In this document: positions 21,174 through 31,582 of the stretch, piece after piece | Layout: the number at the start of each line of letters is the position of its first letter | Numbering within the stretch: the stretch's first letter is position 1 | Assembly: GCA_025506515.1 (NCBI GenBank) | Contig: JACCIX010001039.1 | Coordinates: 62,001 to 126,000 of the forward strand | Source of the DNA: Flaveria trinervia | Lineage: Eukaryota > Streptophyta > Magnoliopsida > Asterales > Asteraceae | Length of the DNA stretch: 64,000 nt | Direction of reading: 5' to 3' | Program-made: the position numbers and the translations under genes | The notes under the pieces: model-generated | Told to the model about the DNA's origin: nothing | Databases searched by the model: none | The model's input: only the letters and a program-made list of their open reading frames with translations

Positions 21174-22042
21174 TGTAGGAACCGTTCATATAAAATAAAA
21201 AGTCAAACAATTTATTAATGTACTCAATACAAATGAACGTAAAGAAATGATTATGTATCACTTTTACAATGGTAATTTTACAGAAATAGAAGAAACAGAA
21301 ATGTAAAAGCTGAGGATCGTGTTCAACACGGGGCCCTTAAAACAAATCCGAGCCTCCCAAGAGAACTCAGTTTGTTTCTCAGGGTACAACAGCCGAAGCA
21401 GTTTGTACTGCCAGGATTGATCTAGAACCCGAAGTTGTTTGTAGAAGAGAATCCAGAGAGATAGAGAACCTGTTTTGCTGCAGGTTTTGAGATGTGTGTT
21501 GGTGTGTCTTCATACTGAGGCACCCTCAGTATTTATATTGGATTCGAACCATAACAGTCACCCAGCCATTAATCCGAATTCGTAACCGCTCATTTAATCC
21601 GTCATTAACAGTCGTCGGTTACGTGTAACGGAAGCTGTTACAAGTCATGGCTTTGACCGCGCACCAAGGTCTGTCGCACCTGACCAGACCCTCGACCAAC
21701 CTTCAAAAATACTAAGGCGGCTCTCAAGCGGCTCGCGGCGATGCGAGTGCAAAGTGCGCCATCAAAGCGCCACATTGCGCCCACATGCCCACGCCGCGCG
21801 TGTGCGAGTTGCGAGTTAAGGGTGCTTCGCACCCTTCGCGAATCCACTTAGTGTGAAATCTTAGGAAACAATATAGACAAGAGGTTATAGAATATAACCA
21901 TTTTATATTCTCTCTTTCCTCCAATGTGGGACACAATTTCCCACACTATTAATTCCTAATGTCACATTAATTTTCATTCAACACTACAATTTATTGACTA
22001 AATATTAATAACCATATTAATATTATCAATAAATTTCCAACA
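21174..22042 (-). repeat. Copia 5' LTR
   Basis: 869 bp, TG...CA ends intact, TATAAATA on the minus strand at 21530-21537. Partner of 15384-16248. Confidence 0.93.
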
Positions 22043-22305
22043 AATACTTCTTCACTACATGGAATGGTGAGGCCACCCATTGGATGACTGTACCCGAACA
22101 CTTCCTTTGCCAAGTGTAGTAATTCTTGAAAGGCTGGTTGACTTAAGACTAATACAGGAACAACAAATCACCTTTTCTCTTCTTCCCCAACATAAATCGC
22201 AAAATAACCTTTTGGGATGTCCATAGATGTTGAGGCGCTGCTTCCATTTGAGAACGATCTAAGAATTTTTTTCGCTTGAATGATCCTTGGCATTAAGATG
22301 GCCAT

Positions 22306-23624
22306 TTTTGAAGAGGGGAGGATCAATATTTTAACTAAAAAGAGGTTGATGGGAGAATATTAATACTGGTGAAAATATTATGTGAAGTATTTTCAAAGAA
22401 GTTGTGGTTGATTCATACATATTGACATGTATTTATAACAAGGGTTTTTCTAATAGACAAAGATACATGATAGAAAAGAAACATCACATGGTTTTGTCCA
22501 CCTACCTCCAAAAGAGAGCAAATAAAAAAATGGGCATTTGTGATCAAGAATGATCGGTTATGATATAAAACGTACAAATACCACATCCCTCATCATCTTG
22601 TGTTGATAGTTGATGGTAACGTTTGTATATGTAGGACATTCTTTGTTACCACCAAATCACATGGTATTGTCTTTGTATCTTCAAACATTTTAAGAGTTGG
22701 CATTTATGACCAAAAAGGAGTGATTACAATTGAAATGTATATAACGAACACCCAATCCCTCATCATGCTTGTCTTGATGTTTGATGCTAAAGTTTGTATA
22801 TGTAGGACATTCTGTGTTACCACCAAATCACATGGCATTGTCTTGACTCTTGATGTTTGACTTTTTCCTTTTTTGTGGCTTAGAGTGACCCATTGATGAC
22901 CCACCCGGAACTGGAATCTCAATTAGGCTATATTGATAATTCCTGAGTTACTATACCAAAGTTATTTGATAGTCTATTTTAAGTGAAGCATATTGACATC
23001 TTTGAGAACATAAATATATATTTTAGGCAATCATCTTTGTTTACTTTGAAACATTTATATTTTATATAACAAAGTTCAAAATTTTTCCCTCTCTTGGAAG
23101 GCTACCTATTGAATTTGATAACAGTCAATTCTCCCTTAATTGTATCATTAAATTATCTGAAGTTTATCCATTGAAAACTTCTAATCACATGTAGAAAATC
23201 TTGTTGAGTTTATCTGAAGCTAGGAGGAAGCTTCTAGCTGGTTGGTTAAAGTATGGTTCAGTCAATTGTTTAAACGGGTCTTTCGGGTCCGTTCAGAACA
23301 ATAAATGTTGTTAGGATTTTTTGTTTAGAGTTAATTATGTCTTTATATCCATTGTAAGTTCTCTGCCATTAAAGCAGCCTTTATGCATTCAATAAAACTT
23401 AAACCTTTCTAGTTCAACTGTTATCCTTTAACATAACCAACACTTCATCACTTGTTGACATGACATAATCCACACGAGTAAGGTTGTTTTAAGCTAGAAG
23501 TAATGAATTTTTATAGTTTACAAATGAATTCTTCATCCAATTGACTATATATATTAAATGGTGGAAGTGAAAGGTTACTTAACCTGAGTACAAATATTTC
23601 TTTCATGCACAAACCGTGTTGACC
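22306..23624. other. SAUR-2 upstream region
   Basis: No gene. Similar over most of its length to 13932-15125 upstream of SAUR-1, including the paired boxes at 22621-22674 and 22792-22846 (about 171 bp apart). Confidence 0.6.
22621..22846 (-). repeat. Pair of direct repeats upstream of SAUR-2
   Basis: Two copies of the GTTTGTATATGTAGGACATT...ACCAAATCACATGG box, matching those upstream of SAUR-1. The pairing therefore predates the gene duplication. Confidence 0.78.
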
Positions 23625-24637
23625 CGTAAGGCTCCGTTCCCGGGCACCTTACAGCTCGTGGTTCATTGCACATAAAACATTAGAAAACATACATTAGTTT
23701 TGCAGCGGAATTTAAAACTTTCATTTATAAGTAAAACATATCATTCACAACATTAGTTTACATCTCAAAATACATGACATGTCAAAATACGGATGTCAGC
23801 CTCAAAATGCTCCGAGTAGCTTATGCATCCATGCCAGCAACTCCTCAGCATCAACATATACCTGCCAACTACCATGCATACAAAAGTCAGCGACGCTGGG
23901 TTTGTTCTAGTTTTATAATAAAATACTTTACTTTCGTTAAAACCGTTCTTTCAAAACATACTATACTATACAACCGTTCGTGATCATGCATCCTACGTAC
24001 ATACAGATAATATCATTATTATCTTCGTCATTAAGTTCATTAACTTGTTCATTCAACGTATTACATTATCGTTCATTTCTCTTTCTAGATCCGGTCAGAC
24101 TTTACCCTCTTCGTGGCACTCAGCCATGATTACTGAGGTCGAATGACAAGGATCCTGTTCTATACATTATTACGATAATTCATTTACGATCATTCATACG
24201 TTCATTCTTTCATACATGATCTTCCGTTCATTACTCTTTATCACTCGAATCTTGTCTCTTGCAATATCTCATGTCCGAAGACTGATGTTGTGTCGGGGCC
24301 TGCTCACAAACCCCCGACTCATATCCGAAGACTGACACAGCACCATGATACGCGATAAAGATCCCATATGAGTCAATCATAGGGATTGAACTCCATCCAA
24401 GTCTGTTGCAACACAAAGTCGCTCACCTCATTATCTCGTCTCATGCAATATCCCCGACTCATGTCCGAAGACTGATACTGTGTCGGGGTCTGACAAACAA
24501 ACCTCGACTCATGTTCGAAGACTGACATAGTACCGGGATACGCGACAAGGACCTCTTTCGAGTCTGTTGCGACACAGAGTCGCTCACCTCATAACTATGT
24601 TTGGCTTTATGCCACACCTCCGAAGTTATACATAACT

Positions 24638-24766
24638 CGGGTAACAACACCCCCACCGTCGTGGGTAACACCCCCATAGAAATGAGTAACAACACCCCTA
24701 CCGTCGTGGGTAACCCCCCATAGAAATGGGTAACAACACCCCCACCGTCGTTGGTAACACCTCTAG
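24638..24766. repeat. 45-bp tandem repeat in gypsy A 3' LTR, about 3 units
   Basis: Unit begins GTAACAACACCCCCACCGTC and contains ACCCCCATAGAAATG. The other LTR has about five units (29757-29975). Confidence 0.85.
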
Positions 24767-25178
24767 AGGTCAGTCATAAAGACTGGAACCCCTACGTGCA
24801 CACTCTAGGATTTGCTAAACCTCACGCGGTAGAGCTTAAGGCATTAAGAGCCGTGCACCTCTGTACATATTGCTTTCAAGCCTCTCTGTACTTCTCTTAT
24901 ATTCATTCATGCATGCATTCATTCATTACGTTCCTCTTCTCATTATCTTCCACTTTACGTTACATAATACTTTCACTACATTTATTAACGTTCAATGCAA
25001 AGCCAAGGGAAGACATACATACGTAATAAGGAACACACATAAACATAAACATACATCATCACCATATAGGAAACAACATACATGCATAACACACATCAAA
25101 CATAAGGCATCACATCATAACCAGGCCTATCTCCCCATTTTACCCCTTAAAAACCACTTAGAGAACCTTAAGTCCAAA

Positions 25179-25590
25179 GTGGGCGCATGGGTCATTCCAC
25201 GCGCATGAGCATAAAAATTCTAAGTATAAAATAATCTGGGCGCATGGACACTGTTTGGGCATTTCTGCCCTGTTTAGACGCATCAACACTTTAACATTTT
25301 AACACTTTGGGCGCATGGCACAATTCAGGCGTATGGGCATCTCTGCTGGGCGCATGGCCAGCCATTTTAGGCGCATGGGCCATCTGCTGGGTGCATGGCC
25401 AGCAACATGGATGCTTGGCCAATTACTGGGCGCATGGGCCTCCCCTTTGGGCGCATGGGCCTCCCCTTTGGGCGCATGGGCCTCCCCTTTGGGCGCATGG
25501 GCCTCCCCTTTGGGCGCATGGGTCATCCCTTTGGGCGCATGGCCAGCAATTCAGGTGCATGGACTACCCCTTTGGCGCATGGCGCATGGA
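25179..25590. repeat. GGCGCATGG array, including a 21-bp perfect tandem block
   Basis: More than a dozen GGGCGCATGG or near copies. From about 25429 to 25533 they form a 21-bp tandem with spacer GCCTCCCCTTT. It corresponds to CATGCG arrays in gypsy B, C and E. Confidence 0.88.
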
Positions 25591-26262
25591 CCACTGTTCA
25601 TGTTCGTCTGAATCATTCTGAAATGTTTTCTATGTTATCATCTTCACCCGATTCTCATTCTAAGCATACCCAAACACATATCTAACATACTAAGGACATC
25701 TAAGCATGCTAAACAACATCTATAACCCATAATCATCACTATAACATGCATACATACATACAACATTCAGACATAAAACTGTAAACCCATGGTTTCTTTC
25801 AAAACGTTTACTTAGTATGCATAATAGCCCCAAATCAGTTAAAAATCCGTAAAAGAGGGGTTCTAGAAACTCACCTTAAGCAGCTTTTGAGCCACACTCT
25901 TCCTGTTCGAGTCCCACCTTCGATTCAGCTCTTGAATCCCAAAAACAAACTCTAAACAACCGGAACTTCGGTCAAGAACTCAATGCCCAACTGAAACCAA
26001 GCTCAAACAAGAGAAGACTTACCTTTTTCAGCTTCTTCTTCCTCTTTCTCTCTCTAGAACCAGGCTCTCTCTCTCTCTCTCTTCTTCTTTTCAGCCGTGA
26101 AGAAAAAGATGAAGAAGAAATAATGGGCACCCATGCCCTTAAATCTTTAAAATAATAAAAGTGTACTTTGTAAACTTTTTCCCCTTCCACTTGCGCACAA
26201 TTTCTATTCTTTCCATTAACTTTTCTTTCCTTACGTTTAAGTAGAAATTTCAGGGTGTTACA

Positions 26263-26760
26263 AGTCTACCCCCCTTAAAGAGGTTTCGTCCCCGAAACCT
26301 GTCGCTTCTCAAACAGTTACGGGTAACACTGTCTCACCTCTTCTTGATCTTGCATTTAAACTCAGATCTCTTTAGGCTTCACTGCACCCGCACAAGTGAA
26401 ACCATCATCCTCCTTAGTCTATTCTCTTCTTCTTATTAGTAATGGTCACTAGTTGCTCATCGTGGTTGGATACTCTGTCCATCTCCGTATCCTCTAGTAG
26501 CATGATCATATCCTCATCGGTTGAGCTCTTTCTTAGACGAGATGCATGGAACATCAGATGAAATCCACTTAACTCATCAGGTAGCTCCAGTCGATGTGCC
26601 ACTTCTCCTACCTAAGCAACAACCGGGAATGACCCTCCACACTTTAATATTGGCTTTAATTGATTTCAAATCAAGCAATCTGCTTTCCTGGTCGAAGCCT
26701 TCCTCATACTTCATTGTCGTAGGTCATCACCGAACGCTAGTTGTGCACGGTTGATCAATC
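26263..26760 (-). pseudogene. Gypsy A polypurine tract and integrase C-terminal remnant
   Basis: The polypurine tract (minus AAGGGGGGTAGACT) abuts the LTR. The hairpin AGGTTTCG/GGGA/CGAAACCT lies at 26281-26300. The piece at 26414-26602 reads RLELPDELSGFH...FHASRLRK, the region before the chromodomain in gypsy B and C. Further bases are too decayed to place. Confidence 0.7.
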
Positions 26761-27060
26761 CATCTTCTTGCAACACTTGGGGTTTGAGTCATAGTCTACT
26801 GATCAACTCACCTGAAGATACATGTCTACCTACCTATATCTGTCTTGAACAGCCTAGCAGGAACAAACGCTCTCTCTCAATTCTATCATGCAATCCTCTA
26901 GGGCATTAGGTAACCTGGTAGACTTACTAAGAGCAATTCTTACATCGACGGCTCATCGATCTCCCTACCCCTAATGTGCAACATCACAAAAAACAACGGC
27001 AACAAAACTACTACTAACGTCATAATTAAAGCATAGATGCGATAATCTAAACTTGCAAGA
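26761..27060. other. Unassigned stretch where most of pol should be
   Basis: About 300-400 bases with no pol similarity that I can read, between the gag end and the integrase remnant. Protease, reverse transcriptase, RNase H and most of integrase (about 3 kb in gypsy B) are missing. Confidence 0.6.
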
Positions 27061-28394
27061 ACGTACCTGACGTTACCTCGGAGTTTGACCTAGCCTCCTC
27101 CCGGTCATAGCGAAGGCTCTAGCCTTCACCCTCTGTTCTCCTTCCTCGTACCGGAGCTTCCTCCGATCTTCTTCGTTCCCGAACCTTCCGCTCTCGGCTT
27201 CTTGCAATCCCTGGTCATGTGACCTTCCTCACCACAGGAATAACACCTCCCCATACCGCAGTTCTTCACCACATGTCCGGTCCTCCCACAACAGAAACAG
27301 ACATTGCCCCCCAGCCTGCATTCCCCGGGGTGCCTGTGTCCACACTTGTCACACCTTTTCGACCCCGCACCGGTTATGATCACACGTTGATCATCCACTC
27401 GTGCACCTTTATCACCCGAAGCGGTTCCGCCACATTCCAATCTCTTCCCGTTCCATCCTTGATCACCGTCTCCTTTCTTGCTACTTTCAGTCGCCATCAC
27501 ATATCTTTCATCATACAATCTCCCCGCCAAATCAATCGCCGACCTAAACGTGCTCGGTCGGGCAGTGGTCATGTGCCTACGGATGTCCGCCGGCAAGCCC
27601 TGAATGTACCTCTTGATCTTTCGTGAAAGAGGTGCCACCTAATCCGGCACCAGACGTGCCATCCCATTGAATTTAGCGGTATATTGCTGATGTGTCATCG
27701 TTCCCACCTCCAGCTGCAAGAACTCTCTTTCAACTTTATCCATCTCACGGTGAGGACATAATTCCTCAATCACCAGCCTTTTCAACTCTGACCATCGCAT
27801 CCTCCCGATAGCCCTGCTTCCCTCAACCTGGACAATATTGTCCCACAGAGTCGAGTCCACAAAAGAATGGGCAGCAAACTTTACTTTCTGATCCTCCCGG
27901 CACTCGCTGATATTCAATACCGCTTCCATCTCTCTCACCCATCGGTGAGCGGTAGCAGCAGTGCCGTTTCCATCAAAAATTGGGGGCTTGCATCATTGAA
28001 ACGCCCCATAGTTACAGCCTCATGCCGCCTCCAGCGCAGGCTCTTCCTCTTCGTCCTCTTCGTCATCGAAGAAAACCGTTTCAGCCTCTGGTTGTCTCCT
28101 TTCGCCTGAAGATCTACCCCTTTCCAGTCTCTCCCCATCTTTAACCGCCTTCATAACTTCGATCACCACAGACGGTAGGATGGTCTGCATAACCTGATGC
28201 ACTTCCTCCCTGACTGCCTCTCTCATCGAGGCTCTCTGATTAGCATTCTCATCACCGCCCTCCTGATAAGGGGTCTCGGGTTCCTCATTGGCTGCTCCTT
28301 CAGCCCTAGACCTTCCTTTTGTGACTCGTGGTTAAGCACCACATCCACCACCACCTCCACCTCGTGAAGCTTTTGAAGATTTACCACCAACCAT
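27061..28394 (-). pseudogene. Gypsy A gag with zinc knuckles
   Basis: Starts at 28394 (MVGGKSSKASRGGG), equivalent to the MAGGRSSK start of B, C and E. A stop falls after about 18 codons. The rest is recoverable in pieces: VHQVMQTILPSVVIEVMKAV with an acidic DDEEDEEEE run (28020-28226), the capsid-like REMEAVLNISECREDQ (27639-27938), and MAPLSRKIKRYIQGLPAD followed by three Cys-His knuckles (CDKCGHRHPGEC, CFCCGRTGHVVKNC, CYSCGEEGHMTRDC) in 27126-27638. The sequence becomes unreadable at about 27061, at the start of protease. Confidence 0.85.
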
Positions 28395-28758
28395 CTTCTA
28401 ACACACTATAAGATTCAAACACTAACATGGTCATTCAAGGTTATAACTCAGTTTATGTCAAGTATAGTAAGTCCCTAATTACAGTGGCCAGTTGTGATTA
28501 GCCACTTACTTTACTCTTCATACCCCAAGCATTTCCTATCCCGACTACATCAGTATCTAAATCTACACATTAGCACACAAGCCACATAACATGCGCACAT
28601 AATGCCATTTAACATTAACTTACATAAAACATTTAGATAAAAACCTTTACCTACAGGCACGTAGCTACTAGGACTGGCATCCCTTTTCCTTTTAGTCCCA
28701 TTCTCAGTTTAAGATTATATTTACCCAATTCACTTAAACTTTTGCTCTCATACCAACT
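28395..28758 (-). other. Gypsy A leader with stem-loop and primer site
   Basis: The primer site on the minus strand is TGGTATGAGAGC (28744-28755), one mismatch from the initiator Met complement. AGTAAGT (28466-28472) and ACTTACT (28504-28510) can pair. Confidence 0.7.
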
Positions 28759-30350
28759 TGTAAGGCCCCGTTCCCGGGCACCTTACAGCTGGTGGTTCAT
28801 CGCACATAAAACATTAGAAAACATACATTAGTTTTGCAGCAGAATTTAAAACTTTCATTTATAACTAAAACATGTCATTCACAACATTAGTTTTCATCTC
28901 AAAATACATGACATGTCAAAATACGGATGCCAGCCTCAAAATGCTCCCAGTAGCTTAGGCATCCATGCCTTCAACTCCCCAGTATCAACATATACTGCCA
29001 ACTATCATGCATACAAAAGTCAGCGACGCTGCGTGAGTTCTAGTTTTATAATAAAATTCTTTACTTTCGTTAAAACCGTTCTTTCATAACATACTATACT
29101 ATACAACCGTTCGTGATCATGCATCATACGTACATACAGATAATATCATTATTATCTTTGTCATTATGTTCATTAACTTGTTCATTCAACGTATTACATT
29201 ATCGTTCATTTCTCTTTCTAGATCCGGTCAGACTTTACCCTCTTCGTGGCACTCAGCCACGATTACTGAGGTCGAATGACAAGGATCCTGTTTTGTACAT
29301 TATTACGATAATTCATTTACGTTCATTCTTTCATACATGATCTTCCGTTCATTACTCTTTATCACTCGAATCTTGTCTCTTGCAATATCTCATGTCCGAA
29401 GACTGATGCTGTGTCGGGGCCTGCTCACAAACCCTCGACTCATGTCCGAAGACTGACACATCACCATGATAGGCAACAAAGATCCCATATGAGTCAATCA
29501 TAGGGATTGAACTCCATCCGAGTCTGTTGCAACACAAAGTCGCTCACCTCATTATCTCGTCTCATGCAATATCCCCGACTCATGTCCGAAGACTGATACT
29601 GTGCCGGGGTCTGACAAACAAACCCTCGAATCATGTCCGAAGACTGACACAATACCAGGATACGCGACAAGGACCTCTTTCGAGTCTGTTGCGACACAGA
29701 TTCGCTCACCTCATAACTATGCTTGGCTTTATGCCACACCCCCGAAGTTATACATAACTCAGGTAACAACACCCCCACCATCGTCGGTAACACCCCCATA
29801 GAAATGGGTTACAACACCCCCACCATCGTGGGTAACACCCCCATAGAAATGGGTAACAACACCTCACCATCGTGGGTAACACCCCCATAGAAATGGGTAA
29901 CAACACCCCACCGTCGTGGGTAACACCCCCATAGAAATGGGTAACAACACCCCCACCGTCATGGGTAACACCTCTAGAGGTCAGTCACAAAGACTGGAAC
30001 CCCTACATGCACACTCTAGGATTTGCTGAACCTCACGCGGTAGAGCTTAAGGCATTAAGAGTCGTGCACCTCTGTACATATTGCTTTCAAGCCTCTCTGT
30101 ACTTCTCTTATATTCATTCATGCATGCATTCATTCATTACGTTCCTCTTTTCATTATCTTCCATTTTACGTTACATAATACTTTCATTACATTTATTAAC
30201 GTTCAATGCAAAGCCAAGGGAAGACATACGTACGTAATAAGCAACACACATAAACATAAACATACATCATCACCATACAGGCAACAACATACATGCATAA
30301 CACACATCAAACATAAGGCATCACATCATAACCAGGCCTATCTCCCTATT
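28759..30350 (-). repeat. Gypsy A 5' LTR, U3 side missing
   Basis: Matches 23625 to about 25137, then stops. The missing part includes the GGCGCATGG array, the donor-like site and the promoter, so this copy cannot drive its own transcription in the usual way. Confidence 0.85.
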
Positions 30351-31512
30351 TGGATCAACCAAAGCAGGCTTGTCTTGCCCATAGATCTATGACTTCGCTG
30401 GGCTAGCAATAGTTAATGATTGTACATATAACGCCATAACATGGTAATCACCAAAGTTCAACTAACCACAACTTTACAAGATGAATCGCCATAGGTTTAC
30501 AAGTCCCAAATAAGTTTACAAGTGCAATAGTATAAGTTAACATGTTTCACCCCAAAGTGTGAAAATAGGAAAAAGGGGTATAGAATACTCACATGATCAA
30601 TAATATATATTTGATGATTAATATGAATAATAACAAGCAACGTTTCAACGTAGACCTTCACAACGCACCTAAAACAAGTATATATTTACAATGTTACAAT
30701 TTAATAATATATTTAATGGTTAAACGAGACTAGGGTTTCAAATTGGTATTTGAGGGTTTTAATAATTAAATGACGTTGGTTAGAGAGATCATATATATGC
30801 TTTAGTCCAAGAGAAATGTCATGTATCAATTTTAAGGAAATTAAATCCTTTATAACAATTTGTGAATGTTAATTATAAAATATATAAATTCTATAATTAT
30901 CATAATTAATCCATAATTGTATAGTATCTAAATAATAATAAATGATTTACTAATATTATATAAAGTCTATTTTTATAAAAATAAACTTTGTTAAATTTTA
31001 TTTTATAAGAAAATTGTTAAGGTGTTTAAAGTGATAAATTTGTAGAAAATAATAGGATAGCTTTAAAAATAATCAAAGTTTACAAAACTCTTTTTATAAT
31101 TTTCAGAAAATTTTATATACTTTTTTTAAAGGCTGAAAAGCCAAAAAAATTAAATTGGAGGTCGTCGGGTTCAAACCCGGGACCTGTAACTCAGAATGTG
31201 AGTGGGGAACCAGTGAACCAAGGCCTTAGCCGCGGTTTTACTTGGTTCTCAAATCTTAAGAACACCCGTTTCAGAATAGCCCCAATTTCATAAGAACCCT
31301 AGTTTGATTTGAATCAAAATTGAAGATCAAATCGATGATGTTTATGAGAAAGAACATGGGGCTTTGATTCCCCATGTAATTACGCGTATATAATTGTTTT
31401 TATTTACCCGATTGATGATGGCTCGAAAGTGGAACAGAACGAAGAACAGCCGCGACCTAATCGAAGTCGGTTCACAGCGCAATTGTAATTAATAATTCAA
31501 TTCATCTTACAG
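30351..31512. other. Non-coding spacer, AT-rich core
   Basis: 30351-30600 vaguely resembles a gypsy LTR in minus orientation (GAATACTCACATGATC). 30600-31140 is AT-rich. At 31163-31186 GGTTCAAACCCGGGACC resembles a tRNA B box, but no cloverleaf can be drawn. 31270-31480 looks like ordinary gene flank. No firm feature. Confidence 0.5.
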
Positions 31513-31582
31513 GAAGCTTCCAGGGACATTGATAAGCAAAAGCCCTCTGTTAATTTCAATTGGAATGACCCAGATGATACTG
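31513..31582 (+). other. Possible host exon, left part, split by gypsy B
   Basis: TTCATCTTACAG immediately before 31513 is a good 3' splice site. From there a frame reads EASRDIDKQKPSVNFNWNDP and on to DDT at the insertion. It resumes after the target duplication at 40320 as VQSM and closes at a stop near 40353. I do not recognise the protein. A short open frame alone is weak evidence. Confidence 0.35.
31578..31582. repeat. Target site duplication TACTG (left of gypsy B)
   Basis: Identical to 40315-40319. Confidence 0.9.

Larger units (their letters stand above)
15384..22042 (-). mobile_element. Ty1/copia LTR retrotransposon inserted in SAUR-2
   Basis: LTRs 15384-16248 and 21174-22042 are flanked by AATAC at 15379-15383 and 22043-22047. 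Read on the minus strand the order is 5' LTR, leader, gag, protease, integrase, reverse transcriptase, RNase H, polypurine tract, 3' LTR, the copia order. The left LTR end carries TA instead of TG (15384-15385), a point change. By eye the LTRs differ by about 10 substitutions plus a similar number of indels. The polyprotein is broken in at least five places. Confidence 0.95.
15345..22305 (-). pseudogene. SAUR-2, interrupted by a copia element and a stop codon
   Basis: Exon parts are 22043-22305 (start codon at 22305, MAILMPRIIQAKKIL) and 15345-15383 (the last dozen codons, ending in TGA). The copia element sits between them. Joined at the target duplication, the frame continues through GGLTIPCSEEVF into ADLASRWGAL. 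The core is standard (MDIPKGYFAIYVGEEEKR), but a TGA follows it directly, so the gene was probably dead or dying apart from the insertion. It is close to SAUR-1 and lies in the same orientation. Confidence 0.9.
23625..26262 (-). repeat. Gypsy A 3' LTR
   Basis: About 2638 bp, ending (on plus) CAGGGTGTTACA. Contains the hairpin/acceptor-like block (23861-23911), a duplicated segment of about 165 bp (about 24261-24596), a 45-bp tandem array (24638-24766), a GGCGCATGG array (25179-25590) and a donor-like GTGAGT on the minus strand at 25874. Confidence 0.88.
23625..30350 (-). mobile_element. Gypsy A: gag-only deletion derivative with truncated 5' LTR
   Basis: The 3' LTR is 23625-26262. Internal is 26263-28758. 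The 5' LTR starts at 28759 and is cut off near 30350, where similarity to the other LTR stops at the equivalent of about 25137. Of pol only the integrase C-terminal end survives. The left LTR boundary has CG for TG. No target duplication can be tested because one end is missing. Confidence 0.85.

Noticed and set aside
24638..24766. CRISPR-like direct repeats
   Set aside because: Units are adjacent tandem repeats without unique spacers, in a plant LTR.
25299..25685. Several overlapping frames with repeated AHGPPLW or GRMGLPF units
   Set aside because: Translation of the 21-bp GGCGCATGG tandem array in all frames; a multiple-of-three repeat stays open by itself.
26052..26092. (CT)n tract in gypsy A LTR as a GAGA-type promoter element
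   Set aside because: Simple microsatellite; position relative to a transcript start is unknown.
27219..27626. 135-residue plus-strand frame opposite gypsy A gag
   Set aside because: Antisense of the zinc-knuckle region; Pro/Thr-rich composition comes from the complement.
31163..31186. tRNA gene or SINE suggested by the GGTTCAAACCC box
   Set aside because: No A box at the right distance and no cloverleaf; only a B-box-like string.
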